This document shows positions 1 to 5,035 of a stretch of 5,035 bases of DNA, piece after piece. The notes beneath the pieces are model-generated. The model saw nothing but the letters and a program-made list of their open reading frames with translations, was not told where the DNA came from and did no database searches. The stretch is from positions 1 through 5,035 of the forward strand of contig JAPKBY010000155.1 in NCBI GenBank assembly GCA_028823185.1. The letters are read 5' to 3'. Position 1 is the stretch's first letter. The number at the start of each line of letters is the position of its first letter. The translations under genes and the position numbers were made by a program. The DNA comes from Planctomycetota bacterium (GTDB taxonomy: Bacteria; Planctomycetota; UBA1135; GCA-002686595).

Positions 1-947
1 ACGAAGCGCACGCCGCGCTCGACGAGGCGACGGGCGGTGATGCACTGGCGCGCGAACTCCTTGCAGCGCGGATCATCGAGGCCGTAGAGCTCTCGAATGT
101 GCGCGGGCTCTGAGTCGACGTCGAGCGCTTCGGGAGCTGAGCTCTGCATCCTTCGAGCGAGCTCGAAAGAGGCCGTTCGCGCTTCGAGCTCCGAGCGCAG
201 CTTGACCTCATCGCCATGACGCTCATTGAGCCTCCTGATCAAGTCCAGCTGGCGCAGCTGTGCCTCTTCGCTCATGCCCGCCGTTCGCACGAGGTTCGCG
301 ATCGGGTCACCTTGCGTAGCCAGCGCGGTGCCTTGGAAGACGCCAGGCAGGAAGCCTGCGCTCCAGTTCTGCGCATAGCCCTTCGGCAAGCCGCGGCCCT
401 TCGTGTCCGTCATGACGACGAAGCCCGGCAGGCTGTCGTTCTCAGAGCCGCGACCATGTAGCACCCAAGAGCCGACCGAGGGGAAGCCAGCACGCGGCAT
501 TCCGGTGTTCATATGCAGGAGCGCAGGCGAGTGATTGTTGGACTCGGCATGGCAGCCATACATAAAAGCCATGTCGTCAACACGCTGGCCGAGTCGCGGG
601 AAGAGCTCAGACATCCAAGTTCCTGACTCGCCATGCTGAGCGAACTTGAACGGTGACTTCATCAGCGGCCCGACCTCTTCTGGGAAGAAGCCCGTCAGCT
701 TGTCGAAGCCGTCATAGCTCTTGCCGTCATAGCGCTCGAGCGCCGGCTTATAGTCGAAGGTGTCGACCTGGCTCGGACCTCCATTCATGAAGATCCAGAT
801 GACCCGGTCTGCGCCGCTGAAGTGTCCGGGGCGCGAAGCCATCGTCTGACCGCCGTCGGACTGGAGTGCGTTGGGGCCTAGGCCCGCCGCTAGGGCGCCA
901 TATCCACCGAACTGAAGGAGCTCGCGTCTTGTGGGCTCGGGGCTCAC
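1..947 (-). CDS. DUF1501 domain-containing protein with Tat-like leader (partial, C-terminus outside window)
   Basis: I translated this frame by hand from a GTG at 947-945; it stays open to the window edge, giving about 315 residues with no stop. DUF1501 proteins (alkaline phosphatase/sulfatase-like fold; exact reaction unknown) usually have about 430-480 residues, so roughly the last third is missing. Visible family hallmarks: a twin-arginine leader TRRELLQFGG at residues 6-15; WIFMNGGPSQVDTFD at 51-65 followed by YKP; QHGESGTWMSELFP at 104-117; HAESNNHSPALLHMNTG at 133-149; FPSVGSWVLHGRGSEN at 155-170 with LPGFVV at 173-178; GFLPGVFQGT at 198-207; and an Arg-rich helix REL..LDDPRCKEFARQC near the edge. 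The conserved Asp and His residues in these blocks are candidate metal ligands by fold analogy only. The start is set by a strong AAAGGAG five bases upstream and by a 4-base overlap with the metallophosphoesterase stop, implying translational coupling. DUF1501 genes normally accompany DUF1549/DUF1553 genes, as here. Family assignment is firm; substrate is unknown. Confidence 0.93.
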   Translation of the reverse strand, partial: MSPEPTRRELLQFGGYGALAAGLGPNALQSDGGQTMASRPGHFSGADRVIWIFMNGGPSQVDTFDYKPALERYDGKSYDGFDKLTGFFPEEVGPLMKSPFKFAQHGESGTWMSELFPRLGQRVDDMAFMYGCHAESNNHSPALLHMNTGMPRAGFPSVGSWVLHGRGSENDSLPGFVVMTDTKGRGLPKGYAQNWSAGFLPGVFQGTALATQGDPIANLVRTAGMSEEAQLRQLDLIRRLNERHGDEVKLRSELEARTASFELARRMQSSAPEALDVDSEPAHIRELYGLDDPRCKEFARQCITARRLVERGVRF

Positions 948-1930
948 TCGCTCTCCTTTATCTCCAAGCTGAGCTCGCGCTCTGAGACATTCGGTGTGAT
1001 GCCTCGCGTGTCTTTGCCTTCTGGGTAGCCGAGCTCTTCGGGCGAGGGGCCGACCCACTTCGAGCGGATGCCTTCGATCCGAAGCTCGCCTTTAGGGTCG
1101 ATCGTGACGAAGGACCAGAGCGGGTCCGCGTAGGGGCAGGTGTACTCGATCCAGGGGTGCTCGGCGTGAACCTCTGCCGGATAGCTCTCGTGCTTCTGCG
1201 TGCCGCCCACCCATTTATAGGACATGGAGTTCACTTGGATGTAGTGGATGCCGTTGATCTCGACGAGGTCATCGAGATGGTGGTGTCCGCTGAAGCAAGC
1301 GAGGACGCGTCCCCAGCCGGCGGCTTCATTGGCGGCCTCGAGGATGGCGCGCACCTCAGCGCCATTGTCGACGCCTCTGACGTTCTCGATGCTCTGGTGG
1401 ACTAAGACGACGACCGGCTCGGTCGTGGACGCGAGAGCCTCTGTGAGCCAAGCGCGCTGCTCTTCGCCGACGTGTCTCGCGTAACCGGAAGGTGCGCCCT
1501 CGTGGCGGTCGTTGCCGTCGAGGACGATGAAGCGATAGCCCTCTTGAAGGAAGGTGTAGTAGCCCTCCTTCATGCCGATGTACTCACGGAACTGTTCGCG
1601 GCTGGCGCCGCCGTCCATGTCGTGATTTCCGACGACGTTGTATTGATCTCCCTCCCAGCTCTGCCAGACCTCGCGGAAGGAGTCGTTGGCCTCCTTGGGC
1701 TGACAGAAATCCCCCATCTGTACGACGAAGTGCGCGTGCTTCTCCGCCATGGCTTTGAGGTAGGCGCCGAGACGCTTGTCGGCGTCGTGCATGACGTCCT
1801 GGTGCACATCTGCACACATGCCGAAGCGCAACTCCTTCAGGCTACCAGCTGCGTGCGCAGGCGGGCGAAAAGTGAGGACGCAGACACCCGCGGCAGCGGT
1901 CTTCAAAAGTTCTCGGCGTGTGTTCTTCAT
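944..1930 (-). CDS. Tat-exported calcineurin-like metallophosphoesterase
   Basis: A 328-residue phosphoesterase of the calcineurin-like (Metallophos) superfamily, which hydrolyses phosphomono- or diesters with a two-metal centre. All core ligand motifs are present, numbered from the ATG: ADVH (D41, H43), GDF (D74), GNHD (N102, H103), VHQS (H178) and SGHHH (H216, H218). The N-terminus has NTRRELLK at residues 3-10, a hydrophobic stretch, and AHA|A at 25-28, a good Tat signal with signal peptidase I site, so the enzyme should act in the periplasm or outside. YYTF followed by FIVLDGND (about 124-141) recalls the ADP-ribose/CDP-alcohol diphosphatase-like branch, but the substrate cannot be read from the sequence. 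The C-terminal part has VNSMSYKWVGG, as I recall from planctomycete homologues. I prefer ATG at 1930; an in-frame TTG at 1939 adds three residues and has a weak GAGAAG (1953-1948) eight bases upstream, so it is a real alternative. The gene follows the PSD1 gene by 36 bases and overlaps the DUF1501 start by four, indicating one transcript. Confidence 0.92.
   Translation of the reverse strand: MKNTRRELLKTAAAGVCVLTFRPPAHAAGSLKELRFGMCADVHQDVMHDADKRLGAYLKAMAEKHAHFVVQMGDFCQPKEANDSFREVWQSWEGDQYNVVGNHDMDGGASREQFREYIGMKEGYYTFLQEGYRFIVLDGNDRHEGAPSGYARHVGEEQRAWLTEALASTTEPVVVLVHQSIENVRGVDNGAEVRAILEAANEAAGWGRVLACFSGHHHLDDLVEINGIHYIQVNSMSYKWVGGTQKHESYPAEVHAEHPWIEYTCPYADPLWSFVTIDPKGELRIEGIRSKWVGPSPEELGYPEGKDTRGITPNVSERELSLEIKESE
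953..959 (-). promoter_or_regulatory. Shine-Dalgarno sequence for the DUF1501 gene
   Basis: AAAGGAG on the minus strand lies inside the last codons of the metallophosphoesterase gene, five bases before the GTG at 947-945. It is the only strong ribosome binding site in the cluster and decides the DUF1501 start in favour of GTG over any later ATG, such as the one at residue 36, which would remove the twin-arginine leader. Confidence 0.75.
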
Positions 1931-1966
1931 GGCGTTCAAGTTATCAGCTTCTCAAGGTTTGGCTCT
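1931..1966 (-). other. Short intergenic gap between the PSD1 and metallophosphoesterase genes
   Basis: Only 36 bases separate the PSD1 stop from the preferred metallophosphoesterase ATG. I see no stable hairpin with a T-run and no convincing promoter, so read-through is expected. The GAGAAG at 1953-1948 is a weak ribosome binding candidate, better spaced for the TTG at 1939 than for the ATG at 1930. Confidence 0.5.
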
Positions 1967-4900
1967 TCAATCGACGTAGGCGAACTCATTGGTGGCGAAG
2001 AGGGCTTGGCAGAGGTCGGTGATGGCAGCAGTTCGGTCAGAGTAGGCAGCGGTCTGTGCGCCGAGGAAGGCGGCCGCGTCAGCCTCCTCTTCCGCTGATG
2101 GCGCTCTGCCTAAGATGCGATCCCAAGCGCTGTGTACGACTCCGGAGTCCACGGCGGACTCAGCGGCGAGCGCGCCCGCGAGGTGCTCAGCCCAGCTGCG
2201 AACGGCCGGGTCGTTCATGAGGAAGAGCGCTTGGGGTGCGACGGTGGTCGTCGCTCGCGCCGGGAGAGAACCGAGAGCATCGGGGCCGTCGAAGGCACGC
2301 AACATAGGGACGATGCGTGAGCGCTTGACGGTGAAGTAGACGCTGCGCCTCCTCTGCATCGAGTCGAGGGTCCCCTTCCCGAAGGGCGTCGGATCCAAGA
2401 GACCAGAGACGGCGAGCAGTGAGTCGCGAAGGACCTCTCCTTCGAGACGTCGCGGTGTGAAGCGCCAGAGGAGCTCGTTCTCCGGATCGAGCTCGGCTGT
2501 GCGATCGCTCCACTCCGATGACTGCTTCCAGCATTCGCTCTCGAGGATGAGTCGGTGGAGGTGGTGAAGGCTCCAGCCGCTCTCTACGAGCTCAACAGCG
2601 AGCCACTCGAGGAGCTCGGGGTGGGTGGGTGCGTTGCCTTGGATGCCGAAGTCATCGGGGGTCGTGACGATGCCGCGTCCAAAGTGGTGTTGCCAAACGC
2701 GGTTGGCGATGACGCGCGCGACGAGTGCGCCGGCGCCGCCGTCGAGATCAGTGAGCCAGCGTGCGAGGTTGGCGCGGTGGTGCGGCGTACGCGCTCCCTC
2801 GGGCGCCGGCTGAAGCCAACTCCCCTCCTCCTTGCCCGTCATGACCTGCAGGAAGCCCGGCGTCATGATGTCGCCCTTCTGTCCCGGGTCGCCGCGATTC
2901 AAAAGGTGCGTCTCTTCGAGGAAGTCGCCTCCTTGTGTGTGGAGACGCACAGCAGGGAGCCCTTCGCTCGAGACGAGCATGGTGACCTTCTTCTGGGCGG
3001 GGCGCTTGGCAGCGTTTTCAGTCACCGTTGTCTTGAGGGACAGCCACGCATCGTCCGTCTTGCGGTACCAGACGAAGAGAGCGTCTCGGTCGGCGTCTGT
3101 GAGCGTCGCGCCGTCACGCAACCTTTGAATGGCCGCTGGCTCGGCCTCAAGATCAAGGGGGAGGCCGCCCTCCTTGCCGGTGACGCTGAGGCGCGGTCTG
3201 CCGATCTGATGCCGGACGTTGTTCTTGTAGCTGAGACGGACTGTGAAGGTCGTCCCGGCCTCGTGATACACGGGCTCGGCGAACTCAAAGACCGCTGCGT
3301 GGTCTTTGCCGAACTCTGGATCGACGGCCCAGCAGCTGTAGTCGTCATCGTCGATGGCGTTGGTGACGGGGAGTCCTGCCTGATCGAAGCTCGCGCGCGC
3401 AGCGGTGATCTCGGGCTCCTCTCTCAGGAAGAAGTCCAGCGGTCCGCCGTGCTCATAAAAGATCTGAATGTCGGAGAGGCCGAAGTTCCCATTGTCCGCG
3501 CGGCCGGGTCCGCGCTTCACGAGCCCATCATCTGCGAGCGCTTCGAGGCGCAGGGCCGTGACGGGACCCTTAACCCTCGCTCCCTGGAAGACGTGCACAT
3601 CATGGTCGGCCTTTGGACCGCCGACACGGATGGAGCCATCGTCGAGCCGATCGAAGGTCGCGCCTCCCTCTGACGTCATGAACTCGAACTCCAGCGACTT
3701 CCAGGTCTCCCGCCCGTCCAGCTTGGGTTCCCTGAGCCACTCTTCGAAGCGCGCTGTGAGCTCTCCCGATTCGTAGGCGTCGAGCTCTGCTTGGAGCGCG
3801 GCTTGAGTCTCGTCGTGTCGCGCGATCTCTTCTGCGAGGGCTTCGTTGGGAATCGTAAGTTCGTGATCGGAGCGCACGGTCTTGGTGAAGGTGGCGCAGA
3901 GGCGGTAGAAGTCGCGGGTCGGGAGCGGGTCGAACTTGTGATCGTGGCAGCGTGCGCAGCCGATGGTCGTGCCCATCATGCTGGTGCCGAAGACGCCGAC
4001 CATGTCGGCGAGCTCGTCGTAGCGCTCCTTCTCGACCTGGTTCTTCGTGATCTGTGTGGAGTGTGTGCCTGCGGCGAGGAAGCCGGTTGCGCGCCAGGCG
4101 TCGGGTTCTTCCGGCGCGAGCTCGTCGCCAGCGAGCTGCCAGCGCAGGAACTCATCATAGGGTTGGTCGCTGGCCAAGGAGCGAATGATGAAGTCGCGGT
4201 AATGCCAGGCGTTAGGCCGATCGTAATCGTGCTCGTATCCATGGCTCTCACCAAAGCGAACGATGTCGAGCCAGTGCCGTGCCCAGCGCTCTCCGAAGCG
4301 GAGGTCATTCAGCATCTCGTCGGTGGTGCGTTCGACGCTATCGGGCGGGAGACCCCAGAGAGCAAAGGACCGCCGGCGCTCGAGGGTCGCGCCGTCGGCG
4401 CGCCCGGCAGGTGAAACGCCAGCCTCATCGAGCTTGGAGCGCCAGAAGTGATCGATGCCGTTAGCCATGGGTCGGCCGTTTTCACGAGCGACGAGCGGCA
4501 GCTCGGGTCGTTCGAGTGGCCGGTACGCCCACCATGAGCGGTCCAGCTCGGTGATCTCCATCCCAGTGCCGCCCTCTTCGTTGTCGACGAGTGGCCTGTC
4601 ATAAGGAGCGCCGAGGCGAATCCATTCTTCGATCGCCTTGATGTCTTCATCGGCGAGCTTGTCCGCCTTGTCTGGCATGTGCGGCACCTCTTCGTGTCGC
4701 ACCAACTTCAAGAGCCAGCTGTTCTCGGGGTCACCGGGCGAGACGCGCGGTCCATCGAGCCCCTCTTCCAAGAGTCGCTCTCTGACCGAGAGGTCGAAGT
4801 CCCCCTTTACCTTTCCGCCGCCGTGACAGTAGAGGCAGTCTTCAACAAAGATCGGCCGCACCGACTCCTTGAAGAGCTGCACACCCGCAGCCATCTCCGC

Positions 4901-4984
4901 AGCGTGATCGTCCCCCACTTCCTGACCCCACCCGAGGGGAGCGAGAGCCGCGAGTGAGAGGAGCCAAGAGGAGCGAGCCTGCAT
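1967..4984 (-). CDS. PSCyt1-DUF1549-DUF1553 (PSD1) planctomycete cytochrome c-like protein
   Basis: A complete 1005-residue secreted multidomain protein. Residues 1-20 form a Sec-type signal (WLLSLAALAPLGWG, then QE) with no lipobox Cys. Residues about 35-130 are a planctomycete cytochrome c domain (PSCyt1): CLYCH at 50-54 for covalent haem, GDF.L after it, SPGDPENSWLL at 82-92 and PHMPDK at 101-106, where M103 is the likely axial ligand. Residues about 177-376 are DUF1549 (PSCyt2): GLPP at 211-214, FGERWARHWLDIVRF at 230-244, HYRDFI, QLAGDEL at 283-289, and a second haem-type motif CARCHDHKFDPL at 343-354. Residues 380-405 are a short charged coiled-coil-like helix. Residues about 425-580 contain GPGRADNGNFGLSD (492-505) and CWAVDPEFGKDH (551-562), typical of the carbohydrate-binding or discoidin-like insert of these proteins. 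Residues 737-1005 are DUF1553 (PSD1): RANLARWL, NRVWQHHFGRGIV, ending NEFAYVD. Function is unknown; electron transfer linked to polymer degradation is only an inference. It is the first gene of the cluster. The leader fixes the ATG; only a poorly spaced AGGG precedes it. Confidence 0.95.
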   Translation of the reverse strand: MQARSSWLLSLAALAPLGWGQEVGDDHAAEMAAGVQLFKESVRPIFVEDCLYCHGGGKVKGDFDLSVRERLLEEGLDGPRVSPGDPENSWLLKLVRHEEVPHMPDKADKLADEDIKAIEEWIRLGAPYDRPLVDNEEGGTGMEITELDRSWWAYRPLERPELPLVARENGRPMANGIDHFWRSKLDEAGVSPAGRADGATLERRRSFALWGLPPDSVERTTDEMLNDLRFGERWARHWLDIVRFGESHGYEHDYDRPNAWHYRDFIIRSLASDQPYDEFLRWQLAGDELAPEEPDAWRATGFLAAGTHSTQITKNQVEKERYDELADMVGVFGTSMMGTTIGCARCHDHKFDPLPTRDFYRLCATFTKTVRSDHELTIPNEALAEEIARHDETQAALQAELDAYESGELTARFEEWLREPKLDGRETWKSLEFEFMTSEGGATFDRLDDGSIRVGGPKADHDVHVFQGARVKGPVTALRLEALADDGLVKRGPGRADNGNFGLSDIQIFYEHGGPLDFFLREEPEITAARASFDQAGLPVTNAIDDDDYSCWAVDPEFGKDHAAVFEFAEPVYHEAGTTFTVRLSYKNNVRHQIGRPRLSVTGKEGGLPLDLEAEPAAIQRLRDGATLTDADRDALFVWYRKTDDAWLSLKTTVTENAAKRPAQKKVTMLVSSEGLPAVRLHTQGGDFLEETHLLNRGDPGQKGDIMTPGFLQVMTGKEEGSWLQPAPEGARTPHHRANLARWLTDLDGGAGALVARVIANRVWQHHFGRGIVTTPDDFGIQGNAPTHPELLEWLAVELVESGWSLHHLHRLILESECWKQSSEWSDRTAELDPENELLWRFTPRRLEGEVLRDSLLAVSGLLDPTPFGKGTLDSMQRRRSVYFTVKRSRIVPMLRAFDGPDALGSLPARATTTVAPQALFLMNDPAVRSWAEHLAGALAAESAVDSGVVHSAWDRILGRAPSAEEEADAAAFLGAQTAAYSDRTAAITDLCQALFATNEFAYVD

Positions 4985-5035
4985 CGCCCTAGTATGGCAT
5001 CAGAGCCTGCGAACTGTTGTCGCCAGCTAAAACTC
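4985..5035 (-). other. Upstream stretch of the PSD1 gene, no clear promoter
   Basis: These 51 bases lead into the PSD1 ATG on the minus strand. AGGG at 4990-4987 sits only two bases before the start, too close for a usual ribosome binding site. CATACT at 4996-4991 matches four of six bases of a -10 box, but lies almost on the start codon and has no -35 partner. The promoter is probably further right, outside the window. Confidence 0.4.

Noticed and set aside
216..461. An 81-codon plus-strand frame near the left edge
   Set aside because: It is antisense to the DUF1501 gene, whose hand translation matches family motifs throughout this stretch.
1948..1956. CTTCTCAAG inverted repeat in the gap after the PSD1 gene, considered as a terminator
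   Set aside because: The arms are three bases with a three-base loop and no T-run, far too weak for termination.
1472..2098. A 208-codon plus-strand frame spanning the metallophosphoesterase start and the PSD1 end
   Set aside because: It lies antisense to two well-supported genes, is valine and alanine rich without a family motif, and has no ribosome binding site I can support.
2555..3673. A 372-codon open frame on the plus strand opposite the PSD1 gene
   Set aside because: It is antisense to a gene with clear domain motifs, its translation shows no recognisable domain, and GC-rich third positions explain the lack of stops.
3791..4414. A 207-codon plus-strand frame opposite the DUF1549 region
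   Set aside because: It mirrors the conserved DUF1549 coding sequence in antisense and has no protein-like motif of its own.
4989..5000. Minimal upstream reading frame ATG CCA TAC TAG before the PSD1 gene
   Set aside because: Such a short frame is expected by chance, and there is no ribosome binding site or attenuator structure to support a leader peptide.
4991..5019. Possible -10 (CATACT) and -35 (CAACAG) pair upstream of the PSD1 start
   Set aside because: The -35 match is poor and the -10 lies about six bases from the start codon, leaving no room for a normal leader.

Overview
The window carries one compact three-gene cluster, all read from the minus strand, that looks like the surface or periplasm-directed modules of Planctomycetota and the related Verrucomicrobiota and Lentisphaerota. 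The suggestion comes from the gene families: a large PSCyt1-DUF1549-DUF1553 (PSD1) cytochrome-like protein and a DUF1501 protein, a pair found in many copies in those phyla and rarely elsewhere. The DNA is GC-rich by eye, and the GC-rich third positions open long spurious frames on the opposite strand. I cannot place the organism below the phylum group.

Layout in transcription order (right to left). Positions 5035-4985 are a short upstream stretch with no convincing promoter. Positions 4984-1967 encode a 1005-residue secreted protein with an N-terminal planctomycete cytochrome c domain (CLYCH), a DUF1549 domain with a second CXXCH (CARCH), a central carbohydrate-binding or discoidin-like region and a C-terminal DUF1553 domain ending in NEFAYVD. 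After a 36-base gap, positions 1930-944 encode a Tat-exported calcineurin-like metallophosphoesterase with all metal-ligand motifs. Its stop overlaps the GTG start of the third gene by 4 bases (GTGA). That gene, positions 947-1, is a DUF1501 protein with a Tat-like leader, cut off by the left window edge after about 315 residues.

The three products probably act together outside the cytoplasm. The PSD1 protein has a Sec-type leader and two possible haem sites; the other two have twin-arginine leaders, as expected for enzymes that fold or take up metal before export. The biochemical function of the PSD1/DUF1501 pair is not established. Planctomycete genomes often place such pairs beside sulfatases and glycoside hydrolases, so polysaccharide or organophosphate breakdown is a reasonable but unproven idea. 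The metallophosphoesterase between the two usual partners is the least standard part of the layout.

No RNA genes, mobile elements, CRISPR arrays, notable repeats or clear terminators were seen, and there is no stretch over 300 bases without a gene.
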